A DNA stretch of 64,000 bases, from the NCBI RefSeq assembly GCF_001273845.1, contig NZ_JHBW01000110.1:1-64000 (forward strand). The letters are read 5' to 3'. Positions within the stretch are counted from its first letter, which is position 1. Every line of letters begins with the position of its first letter. Source of the stretch: Leucobacter musarum subsp. musarum (lineage in GTDB: Bacteria > Actinomycetota > Actinomycetes > Actinomycetales > Microbacteriaceae). This document shows positions 18,178-26,527 of the stretch, piece after piece. Position numbers and translations under genes: made by a program. Under the pieces are notes generated by a model. The model worked only from the letters and a program-made list of their open reading frames with translations, made no database searches and was not told the origin of the DNA.

Positions 18178-19638
18178 TCAGCTCTCCTGTGTCGCTTCGA
18201 CCCAGGAGAGGTACTCGTCGTCGACGTTGCCGGCGATGTACTCGCCCGTGAAGCAGCTCTGCTCGAGCGACGTGACGCGATCCTGCCCCGCGAGAATGGC
18301 GCGATTCATGCCGTCGACGCTCATGTAGACGAGATGATCGGCCCCGAGCTCTTCCGCGATCTCTGCCGGCGTGCGCCCGTGCGCGATGAGTTCCTTGCGC
18401 GAGGGCATGTTGATGCCGTAGACGTGCGGGAAGAGCACCGGGGGCGCAGCCGAGGCGAAGATCACCGATTTCGCGCCGGCGGCACGGGCCATTTCGACGA
18501 TCTCGCGCGAGGTCGTGCCGCGCACGATCGAGTCGTCGACGAGCAGCACGTTCTTGCCCTTGAACTCCGAGCTCATCGCATTGAGCTTCTGGCGCACGCT
18601 GCGCTTGCGCACCGCCTGCCCGGGCATGATGAACGTGCGACCCACGTAGTGGTTCTTGAAGAACCCCTCGCGGTACTGCACGCCCAGTTTCTGGGCGAGC
18701 TGCATGGCGCTCGGGCGGCCGGAGTCGGGAATCGGCATCACGACGTCGATCTCGACGTCGGGGAGTTCGGCCCGCACCTGCTCGGCGAGCACGTCGCCGA
18801 GGCGCAGACGGGCTTCGTACACCGAGATGCCGCTCAGCACGGAGTCGGGGCGGGCCAGGTAGATGTACTCGAACGCGCAGGGCACGAGCTCGGTCTCGGC
18901 GGCGCACTGTTGCGACTGCATCGTGCCGTCGGGGGAGATGAGGATCGCTTCGCCCGGTTCGACGTCGCGCACGAACTCGTAGCCGCCCGATTCGAGTACG
19001 AGCGACTCGGAGGCGACGACCCACTCGTCGCTGCCGCCGGCGCTGGTGCGACGACCGAGCACGAGCGGACGGATGCCGAACGGATCGCGAAAAGCGAGCA
19101 GGCCGTAGCCCGCGATCATCGCGATGGTGGCGTACGAGCCCTCCACGCGCTCGTGCACCCGGGCGACGGCGGCGAAGACCTGTTCGGCCGTGAGCGACAG
19201 GCTGGTGATGCCGGCCTGCAGCTCGTTCGCGAGCACGTTGAGCAGCAGCTCGGTATCCGAGTGGGTGTTGAGGTGACGGCGATCGACGTTGTAGAGATCG
19301 GCGGTGAGCTCACGCGTGTTCGTCAGGTTGCCGTTGTGCACCAGGATGATGCCGTACGGGGCGCCCACGTAGAAGGGCTGCGCCTCGTCTTCGGCGGCGG
19401 CCGACCCGCGGGTCGCGTACCGCACATGGCCGAGGCCCACGTTGCCGGTGAGGCTGCGCATGTCGCGGGTGCGGTACGCCTCGCGCACCTGGCCCTTCGC
19501 CTTCACCATATGGAAGAAGTCGCCGTCGAGCGTGGCGATGCCCGTGGAATCCTGACCACGGTGCTGGAGCAGGAGCAGGCTGTCATAGACCTGCTGGTTG
19601 ACGGGTTCGGACGAGACGATACCGACGATGCCGCACAT
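18178..19638 (-). CDS. purF: Amidophosphoribosyltransferase PurF
   Basis: PurF makes phosphoribosylamine from PRPP and glutamine, the first step of purine synthesis. The 486-residue protein begins MCGIVGI, so Cys2 is the Ntn glutaminase nucleophile without a propeptide. The PRPP site is LLVDDSIVRGTTSRE. It resembles the E. coli class (PVNQQVYDSLLLLQHRGQD, VYGINMPSRKELIAHGR) and lacks two of the four Fe-S cysteines of the B. subtilis class. The cysteine position before YGI is His-Val, and only one cysteine remains near the end (EQSCFTGEY). It is divergent from purM. Confidence 0.95.
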   Translation of the reverse strand: MCGIVGIVSSEPVNQQVYDSLLLLQHRGQDSTGIATLDGDFFHMVKAKGQVREAYRTRDMRSLTGNVGLGHVRYATRGSAAAEDEAQPFYVGAPYGIILVHNGNLTNTRELTADLYNVDRRHLNTHSDTELLLNVLANELQAGITSLSLTAEQVFAAVARVHERVEGSYATIAMIAGYGLLAFRDPFGIRPLVLGRRTSAGGSDEWVVASESLVLESGGYEFVRDVEPGEAILISPDGTMQSQQCAAETELVPCAFEYIYLARPDSVLSGISVYEARLRLGDVLAEQVRAELPDVEIDVVMPIPDSGRPSAMQLAQKLGVQYREGFFKNHYVGRTFIMPGQAVRKRSVRQKLNAMSSEFKGKNVLLVDDSIVRGTTSREIVEMARAAGAKSVIFASAAPPVLFPHVYGINMPSRKELIAHGRTPAEIAEELGADHLVYMSVDGMNRAILAGQDRVTSLEQSCFTGEYIAGNVDDEYLSWVEATQES

Positions 19639-19753
19639 GCTGTAGTGAATACTCCCTGCGAGGTGGGTGGTGCGTCGGAGGGACGCACCGTCTAGTGTCC
19701 CACACGCGAACGGGTGGTGATCACCGCGTGGCCGAGCCCGTGCACGCGCAGGG

Positions 19754-19759
19754 TACGCT
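19754..19759 (+). promoter_or_regulatory. -10 box TACGCT of purM, leaderless start
   Basis: TACGCT ends 6 bases before the purM GTG at 19766, so transcription should start at or next to that codon. The divergent purF promoter lies in the same 127-base gap. Confidence 0.5.
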
Positions 19760-19765
19760 TGTCGG

Positions 19766-20875
19766 GTGAGCGAAAACGCGTCGATCTATGCCCAGTCCGG
19801 AGTCGACACCGCAGCCGGTGACCTGGCCGTCGAACTGATGAAGTCCGCTGTCTCGCGGACGCACGGCCCCGAGGTGGTCGGCGGGGTCGGCGGCTTCGCC
19901 GGGCTGTTCGACGTGTCGGCGCTCAAGGAGTACCGCCGTCCGCTGCTCGCGAGTGCGACAGACGGGGTGGGCACCAAGGTCGCGATTGCGCAGGCCATGG
20001 ACATTCACCACACGATCGGGCAAGACCTGGTCGCGATGATCGTCGACGACATCGTCGTGGTCGGTGCCAAGCCGCTGGCCATGACCGATTACATCGCTTG
20101 CGGCAAGGTCGTGCCGCAGCGCATCGCCGATATCGTGCGCGGGATCGCCGAGGCGTGTGAAGCCACCGGTACCGCGCTGGTCGGCGGCGAGACCGCAGAG
20201 CACCCGGGTCTGCTCGGCGTCGACGACTACGACGTCGCGGGCGCCGCGGTGGGTGTGGTCGAGGCTGACCGCGTGCTCGGGCCGGAGCGCGTCGCCGACG
20301 GCGACGTCGTGCTCGCGCTGGGCGCTTCGGGTCTGCACTCCAACGGATTCTCGCTGGTGCGCCACATCCTCGCCGATGCCGGTGTCTCGTTCACCGACGC
20401 GAGCGCCGATCTCGGCACCAGCTACGGCGAGGCGCTGCTCGTGCCGACCGCGCTCTACACTTCGCCGCTGCTGCGCGTCATCGACGACCCTGCACTTGAC
20501 GGTGCGATCCACGCGCTCTCGCACGTCACCGGCGGTGGTATCGCCGCGAATCTCGCCCGCGTGTTGCCTGTCGGCACCTGGGTCGAGGTCGACCGCAGCA
20601 CATGGTCGCCGCTGCCCGTGTTCCGCCACCTCGCCGAGCTCGGCGGGCACTCGCTCGAGTCGGTCGAGGGCGCCTGGAACCTGGGTGTTGGTATGTTCGC
20701 GGTGGTCGGCGGTGCGCAGGCGCATCAGGTCGCCGCAGCGCTGACCGCGGAGGGGCTCGACACCTGGGTCACCGGCACGGTGCAGTCGACCGCGCGCGAC
20801 TTCACCGGCTTCGAGCAGGGCGCCAAGGGTGTGCAGGGCGGGGCCGTTCGGCTCGTCGGCGAATTCGCGAACTGA
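19766..20875 (+). CDS. purM: Phosphoribosylformylglycinamidine cyclo-ligase PurM
   Basis: PurM (AIR synthetase) closes the imidazole ring using ATP. The 369-residue protein has the family landmarks GGFAGLFDVS, LLASATDGVGTKVAIA, MIVDDIVVVGAKPLAMTDY, ALVGGETAEHPGLL, ALGASGLHSNGFSLVR and HVTGGGIAANLARVLP. The start is GTG 19766. It lies head to head with purF and converges with ispF across 49 GC-rich bases. Confidence 0.95.
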   Translation: MSENASIYAQSGVDTAAGDLAVELMKSAVSRTHGPEVVGGVGGFAGLFDVSALKEYRRPLLASATDGVGTKVAIAQAMDIHHTIGQDLVAMIVDDIVVVGAKPLAMTDYIACGKVVPQRIADIVRGIAEACEATGTALVGGETAEHPGLLGVDDYDVAGAAVGVVEADRVLGPERVADGDVVLALGASGLHSNGFSLVRHILADAGVSFTDASADLGTSYGEALLVPTALYTSPLLRVIDDPALDGAIHALSHVTGGGIAANLARVLPVGTWVEVDRSTWSPLPVFRHLAELGGHSLESVEGAWNLGVGMFAVVGGAQAHQVAAALTAEGLDTWVTGTVQSTARDFTGFEQGAKGVQGGAVRLVGEFAN

Positions 20876-20924
20876 AACTGGCGGGCGTGCAGGCGCGGGC
20901 TGCGGCTCGCGCGGGCAGATGCCC

Positions 20925-21443
20925 TCAGCTCGCGGTGCGCTCGATCAGTGCGGTCGCAATCGCCGCGAGCCCCTCGCCGCGACCCGTGAAGCCGAGGTGA
21001 TCCGTGGTCGTCGCCGCGAGCGAGACGGGTGCACCGACGAGCTCGGACATCACCCGTTGAGCCTCATCTCGGCGCGCTGAGAACCGCGGGCGGTTGCCCA
21101 CGATCTGCACCGACACGTTCACGGGGGCCCAGCCCTCGTCCGTGAGACGCTCAAGCGCCTCGCGGACGAATCCGGTGCTCGCCGCGTCGGCGGTCTCGGG
21201 GCGGTCGACGCCGACAAGCTCACCGATGTCGCCCAGACCGGCCGCCGAGAGCAAAGCATCGACCACCGCGTGGCAGACGGCGTCGCCGTCACTGTGCCCG
21301 GAGAGGGCGGGCTCGCCGGGCCAATCGATGCCGGCGAGACGCAGGGGACGTTCGGGCAACGCGTTTTCGGGCCGCGCATCATTGGACCGCGCCGGGGGAG
21401 CCGAGTACGCATGCACGTCGAAGCCGGTGCCGATGCGGATCAC
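20925..21443 (-). CDS. ispF: 2-C-methyl-D-erythritol 2,4-cyclodiphosphate synthase IspF
   Basis: IspF cyclises CDP-ME 2-phosphate in the MEP isoprenoid pathway. The 172-residue protein has the divalent metal ligands Asp9 and His11 (FDVHAY) and His50 (LSGHSDGDA). The C-terminal signature ATTTDHLGFTGRGEGLAA differs from the usual TTEKLGFTGR by Asp-His. A Pro-rich insertion of about 12 residues follows DVHAY. The start overlaps the ispD stop by four bases, making carD-ispD-ispF a coupled operon. Confidence 0.93.
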   Translation of the reverse strand: MIRIGTGFDVHAYSAPPARSNDARPENALPERPLRLAGIDWPGEPALSGHSDGDAVCHAVVDALLSAAGLGDIGELVGVDRPETADAASTGFVREALERLTDEGWAPVNVSVQIVGNRPRFSARRDEAQRVMSELVGAPVSLAATTTDHLGFTGRGEGLAAIATALIERTAS

Positions 21444-22213
21444 TGCGCCGCCTCCAACCCGGCGGCGTTCGCCGCGAGGAAGTACTCGAGCACCGGCAGG
21501 TCGTCGGGGGTCGTGAGCTTGTGGGCGCGCAGCTCGCCGGTGACGGTGCGCACGCGCCCGCCGGCGCGCTGCACCACCTCGGCGTCATCGGTCGGGGGCC
21601 TGGCGGCGAGCTCTGCGTCATCGTAGGCGGCGGCCAGCAGCTCACGGGGAAACCCCTGTGGGGTCTGCACCCCGACGAGCGGTGCACGATCGACGGTTTC
21701 GTGCACGAGCCCGTCGATATCGACTCGCTTCAATGTGTCTGCGACGCGCAGCGCGGGGACGACGCCGTCCCCGGTGCGATGCACCTCGGCGAGCACGCGC
21801 TCGAAGAGCTCCGCGCTCGCGAACGGGCGGGCGGCGTCGTGCACGAGCACGGTGTCGATCGAGGCGGGGAGCGCAGCGATCCCGAACCGCACCGACTCGT
21901 GCCGTTCGCGCCCGCCAGGTACCACGGACACCTCCCAGCGCGACCGCTCGGGCAAGACGGCATCGACAATGTCGAGCGCCTGTGCGGCGCGATCTTCGGG
22001 TACGACGAGCACGAGGTGCCCGGCATGCGGAAGCGAGGTGACGACGCCGATGCCAAACTCGATGAGCGGCCGCCCGTGCAGTTCGACGAAGGCCTTCGGA
22101 GCGTCGGCGCCGAGGCGCTCGCCGCGGCCGGCCCCGACGAGCACCACTCCGATCTCGGCGAGGGGGTGCGGTGCGGCGTCGTATGCGCCCGAGACGAAGG
22201 CTGAGCTGCTCAT
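21440..22213 (-). CDS. ispD: 2-C-methyl-D-erythritol 4-phosphate cytidylyltransferase IspD
   Basis: IspD transfers CMP from CTP to MEP. The 257-residue nucleotidyltransferase has the Gly-rich CTP loop [19 protein letters not shown] (the common Ala-Ala-Gly is Val-Gly-Ala here), [25 protein letters not shown] and VQTPQGF. An N-terminal extension of about 20 residues precedes the loop. Its start overlaps the carD stop (ATGA) and its stop overlaps ispF, so the two MEP-pathway enzymes and CarD are translated together. Confidence 0.93.
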   Translation of the reverse strand: MSSSAFVSGAYDAAPHPLAEIGVVLVGAGRGERLGADAPKAFVELHGRPLIEFGIGVVTSLPHAGHLVLVVPEDRAAQALDIVDAVLPERSRWEVSVVPGGRERHESVRFGIAALPASIDTVLVHDAARPFASAELFERVLAEVHRTGDGVVPALRVADTLKRVDIDGLVHETVDRAPLVGVQTPQGFPRELLAAAYDDAELAARPPTDDAEVVQRAGGRVRTVTGELRAHKLTTPDDLPVLEYFLAANAAGLEAAQ

Positions 22214-22731
22214 GGGCTCAGGCTACTCGCACCCGACGGGGGCGCATCGGAAGCGAGCACGCCGTCGAGTAGCATTCCGGCCTGCTCCTCGTCGGTTTGC
22301 TCGGCGAGCGCGAGTTCCGAGATCAGCACCTGGCGGGCCTTCGCGAGCATGCGCTTCTCGCCCGCGGACAACGCTTTGATCTCTTGGTCTCGACGCCACA
22401 GGTCGCGCACGACCTCGGAGACCTTGATGACGTCGCCTGAGGCGAGCTTCTCGAGATTGGCTTTGTAGCGCCGTGACCAGTTCGTCGGTTCCTCGGTGAA
22501 TGGGGCGCGCAGCACGTCGAACACCTGCTCGAGGCCGTCGTGCCCGATCACGTCGCGCACTCCGACGAGGTCGACGTTCTCGGCGGGCACCTCGATGACG
22601 AGGTCGCCGTCGGTGACGTGCAGTTTCAGGAAGAGCTTCTCTGCTCCACCGATCTTGCGCTGCTTGACCTCGATGATCTTCGCCGCACCGTGATGGGGAA
22701 AGACGACTGTTTCTCCGACCTCAAATTGCAT
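22210..22731 (-). CDS. carD: CarD-family RNA polymerase-binding regulator
   Basis: CarD binds the RNA polymerase beta subunit and stabilises open complexes, affecting rRNA and many housekeeping promoters. The 173-residue protein has the N-terminal Tudor-like interaction domain ([18 protein letters not shown]...VIEVPAENV, 1-60). A helical DNA-contacting domain with [17 protein letters not shown] and VVRDLWRR follows. ATG 22731 begins with the family-typical [17 protein letters not shown] -10 on the minus strand at 22763-22758 and an upstream palindrome mark its promoter. Confidence 0.95.
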   Translation of the reverse strand: MQFEVGETVVFPHHGAAKIIEVKQRKIGGAEKLFLKLHVTDGDLVIEVPAENVDLVGVRDVIGHDGLEQVFDVLRAPFTEEPTNWSRRYKANLEKLASGDVIKVSEVVRDLWRRDQEIKALSAGEKRMLAKARQVLISELALAEQTDEEQAGMLLDGVLASDAPPSGASSLSP

Positions 22732-22782
22732 CGAACGACTCCTTCGCGATCTTATCCAGAATACCACGGCGTCGCGCGCTGA

Positions 22783-22798
22783 CTTAGGATCACCTAAG
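22783..22798. promoter_or_regulatory. Palindrome at the carD promoter
   Basis: CTTAGG-ATCA-CCTAAG is a 6-4-6 inverted repeat covering the presumed -35 region of carD (its -10 is TATTCT at 22763-22758). It is also upstream of a TATTAT (22823-22828) that may serve the lipoprotein gene. The half-sites recall DtxR-family boxes, but the spacer is 4 rather than 9 bases. Confidence 0.45.
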
Positions 22799-22898
22799 CT
22801 GCAAGTGGCCTGTGCTGGCGGCTATTATGGAGGCACGTATGTGCGTGCACCTCGGTGCTGCGCGCTTCTCGGATCACCCACCGACTCGGAGGACCACC

Positions 22899-23504
22899 TT
22901 GAAGATTCGGATCGCATCGTCCGTCGCGATTGCGGCGGCTCTCGCGCTCGGCGCCACCGGCTGCACCCTGATCGCGCCGCAGGCCACGCTGATTCGGTAT
23001 GCGCCGAGCGACGGCGTCGATGTGAACGTCGGCAGCATCGATGTGCGCAACATCATGCTGATTGCCGATGAGTCGGGCGAGAACTTCAACGTGGTCTTCG
23101 GTGCGGCGAACCGCTCAGGCGAGGAACAGGACCTGACGATCACCTTCACCGGTACCGAGTCGCAGTCGGCCAGCGCCGAGTTCACGATTCCGACGGGCAA
23201 CACGCTCTTCGGCGACCCCGAAGGCGATGAGACCCCCGTGCTCGTCACGCTCGAGAACCTCCGGGTCGGGTCGACGGTCGACGCATACTTCCAGTTGCCC
23301 GGCGAACCCGAGGTGCCCTACAACATTCCCGTGCTCGACGGCACGCTGAAGGAGTACCGCGACTACGTGCTCCCCGCCGACTTCAGCAAGTCTGCCGACA
23401 CCTCGAAGTCGGGCGACGCCACGACCGCCGAAGACGAAGCAGCAGACCAGTCGAAGATCGGCGACGACGTCACCGATCAGGAAGCCACCGAGGCTGCCGA
23501 GTAG
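22899..23504 (+). CDS. Secreted lipoprotein of unknown function
   Basis: A 201-residue predicted lipoprotein. A short basic start and hydrophobic stretch (IRIASSVAIAAALALGA) end in the lipobox LGATGC, so the mature protein would be anchored by that cysteine. The body is beta-rich and resembles small DUF4352-like or Ig-like surface lipoproteins (VRNIMLIADESGENFNVVF). It ends in an acidic Asp/Glu/Ala/Thr tail. I start at TTG 22899 because CGGAGG lies 6 bases upstream and the signal peptide then begins correctly. No function is assigned. Confidence 0.75.
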   Translation: MKIRIASSVAIAAALALGATGCTLIAPQATLIRYAPSDGVDVNVGSIDVRNIMLIADESGENFNVVFGAANRSGEEQDLTITFTGTESQSASAEFTIPTGNTLFGDPEGDETPVLVTLENLRVGSTVDAYFQLPGEPEVPYNIPVLDGTLKEYRDYVLPADFSKSADTSKSGDATTAEDEAADQSKIGDDVTDQEATEAAE

Positions 23505-23533
23505 CGCGACGCTACACACGCCTCGCGCTGACA

Positions 23534-23568
23534 AAGCCCCCGCATCTGATTCTGGATCGCGGGGGCTT
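23534..23568. terminator. Terminator hairpin between lipoprotein gene and regX3
   Basis: AAGCCCCCGC pairs with GCGGGGGCTT across a 15-base loop between convergent genes. A U-tract is absent. Confidence 0.65.
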
Positions 23569-23621
23569 CGTCGTTCAGTGCGATTGCCGGCGCCGACGCG
23601 CGCGACGCGCAGACGCTCGGA

Positions 23622-24317
23622 CTACCCGAAGCGGTAGCCGACGCCGCGCACGGTCGAGATGAGCTTCGGCTTCGACGGCTCCTCCTCGATGCGCGCGCGG
23701 ATGCGCTTGATGTGCACATCGAGGGTTTTGGTGTCGCCGTAGTAATTGCTGCCCCAGACGCGGTCGATCAGCTGGCCGCGGGTGAGTACGCGCCCAGCGT
23801 GACGCATCAGCATTTCGAGGAGCTCGAACTCGCGCAGCGGCATGGCGATCTCGTCGCCGCGGACGGCGACGGCATGGCGCTCGGAGTCCAGGCGGATCCC
23901 GAGCTCGTCGAGCACGAGCGCATCGAAATCGTCGACGCGCTCCTCTTCGGTCGACCCCGAGCGGCGCAGGGCAGCGCGCACGCGGGCGAGCAGCTCGCGC
24001 GTCGAATAGGGCTTCGTGATGTAGTCGTCGGCGCCGAGTTCGAGGCCCACGACGATGTCGATTTCGCTGTCTTTGGCGGTCAACATGATGACGGGAATCT
24101 GCGAGGTCTGGCGAATCGCACGGCAGACCTCCGTGCCCGGCAGGCTCGGCAGCATAAGGTCGAGCAGTACCAGATCGGGTTGTACGCCGGCGAACGTCGT
24201 CACCGCTTCAGCGCCGTCGTCGACCACGGTCACCCGGTAGCCCTCGCGCTCGAGCAGGAACGACAACGGCCGGGAGATCGACTCCTCGTCCTCGACAAGC
24301 AGAATGTGCTGTGCCAC
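23622..24317 (-). CDS. regX3: Phosphate-type response regulator RegX3/PhoB
   Basis: An OmpR/PhoB-family response regulator of 231 residues. The receiver domain (1-115) has the acidic pair in LVEDEES, the phosphorylation site Asp in LVLLDLMLP, and the switch Lys in ITKPYS. The winged-helix DNA-binding domain (130-231) ends STVRGVGYRFG. GTG 24317 overlaps the senX3 stop by one base (TAGTG), so kinase and regulator are coupled. With phoU divergent, this is the actinobacterial SenX3-RegX3 phosphate system. It is the likely binder of the GTTCACC-type repeats at phoU and in the glycopolymer locus. Confidence 0.93.
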   Translation of the reverse strand: MAQHILLVEDEESISRPLSFLLEREGYRVTVVDDGAEAVTTFAGVQPDLVLLDLMLPSLPGTEVCRAIRQTSQIPVIMLTAKDSEIDIVVGLELGADDYITKPYSTRELLARVRAALRRSGSTEEERVDDFDALVLDELGIRLDSERHAVAVRGDEIAMPLREFELLEMLMRHAGRVLTRGQLIDRVWGSNYYGDTKTLDVHIKRIRARIEEEPSKPKLISTVRGVGYRFG

Positions 24318-25597
24318 TAGTGGGATCCCTTCTGGTGGTCCGACGTCTGCGACGTCGGGAGTTTCGTGGGCGCGGTGATCGGCGAGCGTGACGCACGCGT
24401 CGAGCGCTCGGCGGCCTGCATCGCGCGCTTGGCCTTCTTCACGCGTTTCGCGCTCTTGCCGGGCTCGTTCTCCAGCTGCAGCGGAAAGGTCAGGGTGAAG
24501 CTCGAACCGACACCCTGCTGGGACCACACGTCAACGTCGCCGCCGTGGGCGCGCATGGTGTGGCGGGCGATGCTGAGCCCGAGCCCCGTGCCGCCCTCGA
24601 CGCGGGTACGCGCGCCGTCGACGCGGTAGAAGCGCTCGAAGATGCGCGGCAGGTGTTCGGGAGCAATGCCTTCGCCCTGATCGGTGACCGTGACGACGAA
24701 GCGGTTCTTCTCGCGTTGCATGCCGACGCCGACGCGGCCGCCCTCGGGCGAGTGCCGAATGGCGTTGCTCAACAGGTTCGCGATCGCAGAGCTCAAGGAG
24801 GTCGGTCGGCCCAGAATGGTGGTCTCCCGCTCCTTGCCGGCGTCGGCGGTGACGACGAGGTCGACCTGGTGCTGTTCGGCGAAGGCGCGGTGCGTTTCGA
24901 CCTCGGCGCGCACGAGGTCGCGCAGATCGACGGATTCGCGATCCTCCGGCCGTAACGTCGACTGCGCCTCAGAGAGCTGGATGATGTCGCGTGAGAGCTC
25001 ACCGAGGCGACGCGACTCCTTCACCAGGCTCTTCGCGAAGTCGCGCACGAGCGGCGGCTCGTCGGAGGCCTCCTGCACGGCCTCCGAGAGCAGGCCGATC
25101 GCCGCGATCGGTGTCTTGAGTTCGTGGCTGACGTTCGCAATGAAGTCGCGGCGCATCGCGTTGACGCGCTGCTCCTCGCCCAGATCCTCCGCCAGAATCA
25201 CCACGAAGCGCTGCTGCAGTCGCACGATGTGAATGCGTACGGTGTCAGTCGGATCGGTAGGATCCGGCTCATGCGTATCGGGAATGCCCGACGACATCAC
25301 GCGGCGCACGCGAGCGAGAAAATCGGTGTCTTGCAGCTCTTCGTCGCTCAAGTGGCGCTCGTGCCGTGCGACCGGGTTTACGTAGACCGGGGCGAGCGCC
25401 GAGTCGAGGATCACCGCAAAGGTGTCCACTTCATCGAGAATCGACGTTGCGACCTCTGGCAGCTCGGGCCGCATCTCTTTCGAGCGGCGCACCCCTGCCG
25501 CGCGGGCCCCGACGATTGCTATCGTGGTGCCTACGCCGATGAGTATGCCGAGTGCTGTCGCTGCGAGAACGAGCAGAGTCGGGTCCATGTCTCTCAT
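24317..25597 (-). CDS. senX3: Sensor histidine kinase SenX3
   Basis: A membrane-bound kinase of 426 residues. It has one N-terminal transmembrane segment (about 6-32), a PAS-like sensing region (50-150), and the H-box FIANVSHELKTPIAAIG with the phosphorylated His. The ATPase domain has the N-box LLSNAIRHS and G-boxes DQGEGIAPEHLPRIFERFYR and GTGLGLSIA. The basic Lys/Ala/Thr tail after 385 is not part of the core. In mycobacteria this kinase reads phosphate status together with PhoU and the Pst transporter. It is transcribed away from phoU, with 130 bases in between. Confidence 0.93.
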   Translation of the reverse strand: MRDMDPTLLVLAATALGILIGVGTTIAIVGARAAGVRRSKEMRPELPEVATSILDEVDTFAVILDSALAPVYVNPVARHERHLSDEELQDTDFLARVRRVMSSGIPDTHEPDPTDPTDTVRIHIVRLQQRFVVILAEDLGEEQRVNAMRRDFIANVSHELKTPIAAIGLLSEAVQEASDEPPLVRDFAKSLVKESRRLGELSRDIIQLSEAQSTLRPEDRESVDLRDLVRAEVETHRAFAEQHQVDLVVTADAGKERETTILGRPTSLSSAIANLLSNAIRHSPEGGRVGVGMQREKNRFVVTVTDQGEGIAPEHLPRIFERFYRVDGARTRVEGGTGLGLSIARHTMRAHGGDVDVWSQQGVGSSFTLTFPLQLENEPGKSAKRVKKAKRAMQAAERSTRASRSPITAPTKLPTSQTSDHQKGSH

Positions 25598-25629
25598 CGT
25601 AGAGCCGCGCCATCACTCGGGACCCCAGA

Positions 25630-25684
25630 GTTCAACTGTTGTTTACCTATTGGTGCGACGCGGTTCATTGGCCGCGCCCAAACT
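25630..25684 (+). promoter_or_regulatory. Pho-box-like array upstream of phoU
   Basis: Four heptamers fall on an exact 11-base period: GTTCAAC (25630), GTTTACC (25641), GGTGCGA (25652, poor) and GTTCATT (25663). The pattern matches the GTTCACC-N4-GTTCACC layout known for PhoP/RegX3-type regulators. Nine bases after the last unit a weak CAAACT could be the -10. Control by RegX3 would make phosphate signalling self-adjusting. Confidence 0.65.
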
Positions 25685-25727
25685 GGTTGAGGTTGCGCGT
25701 CGGCGCAGACAGAGGAGAGGAAACCCC

Positions 25728-26369
25728 ATGCGTGAGGTCTTTCAGCAGTCGCTTCGCGATGTGCAGGATCGGTTGGTACTGATCGCCGAGTTGGTCGAGC
25801 AGGCCATCACCGAGGCGACGACCGCATTCGGCACGTCAGATGTGTCGATCGCGGAGAAAGTCATCGACCGCGTCGATGAGATCGAAGTACTGGCTGCAGA
25901 GCTGGATCAGCTCACCATCGACATCCTGGCCCGTCAGCAGCCGGTCGCGTCCGACCTGCGCCTGATGGTCGGTTCGCTGCGCATGAGCGCGTCGCTCGAG
26001 CGCATGGCCGATCTTGCGCAGCACATCGCTCAGCTCGCGCGCTACCGCTACCCCGAGAGCGCGATCCCGGCCGGACTCACCAAGACGTTCGCCCGCATGG
26101 GTGCGCTCGACGTCGAGATGGCGAAGAAGATCGTCGAGCTGCTGCGCACGCAGGAGCCCCGTCTCATCGCCGAGGTGCGCGACCTCGACGAAGACCTCGA
26201 TGAGCTGCACGCCAAGGTGTTTGAGAAGGTGCTCAGCGACAACCTCGCCGAGACCCCCGCGAACGTCGTCGATTCGACGCTCGCGAGCCGCTACCACGAG
26301 CGTTTCGGCGATCACGCGGTCGGCATCGCCCGCCAGATCCAGTACTTCATCAGCGGCTCGCTCGACTAG
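25728..26369 (+). CDS. phoU: Phosphate signalling regulator PhoU
   Basis: PhoU links the Pst phosphate transporter to the SenX3 kinase and dampens signalling when phosphate is plentiful. The 213-residue all-helical protein holds two three-helix repeats, with the metal-binding-type motifs [16 protein letters not shown] in the first and [25 protein letters not shown] in the second. ATG 25728 follows an excellent AGAGGAGAGG. No pst gene adjoins. It is single in its transcript and followed by a hairpin. Confidence 0.95.
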   Translation: MREVFQQSLRDVQDRLVLIAELVEQAITEATTAFGTSDVSIAEKVIDRVDEIEVLAAELDQLTIDILARQQPVASDLRLMVGSLRMSASLERMADLAQHIAQLARYRYPESAIPAGLTKTFARMGALDVEMAKKIVELLRTQEPRLIAEVRDLDEDLDELHAKVFEKVLSDNLAETPANVVDSTLASRYHERFGDHAVGIARQIQYFISGSLD

Positions 26370-26396
26370 TCCCTGATCACTTGCGGCTTCGGTCGC

Positions 26397-26439
26397 GCAC
26401 AGCACCCCGTTCGGCTTCTCGCCAGGCGGGGCGCTGTGC
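26397..26439 (+). terminator. Hairpin after phoU
   Basis: GCACAGCACCCCG pairs with CGGGGCGCTGTGC (one mismatch) across 17 bases. It separates phoU from cysS. Confidence 0.6.
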
Positions 26440-26514
26440 TGCGTGCGATGCCGTCGCCGTTCGCACCCGATTTCCTGGCGGATCACCCCATCAGCCCGCC
26501 CCGCTCGCCGACGG

Positions 26515-26520
26515 TAGGCT
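26515..26520 (+). promoter_or_regulatory. -10 box TAGGCT of cysS, leaderless start
   Basis: TAGGCT lies 7 bases before the cysS GTG at 26528. No ribosome-binding site is visible in between. Confidence 0.5.
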
Positions 26521-26527
26521 GGTGCCC

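Noticed and set aside
22783-22798. Classical iron (DtxR/IdeR) box
   Set aside because: The half-sites fit, but the spacer is 4 instead of about 9 bases, so a standard 19-base box is not present.
25597-25629. Pho box serving senX3-regX3 on the minus strand
   Set aside because: The repeats face phoU; reading the minus strand gives no in-phase GTTCACC-type units near the senX3 start, though an effect at a distance is not excluded.
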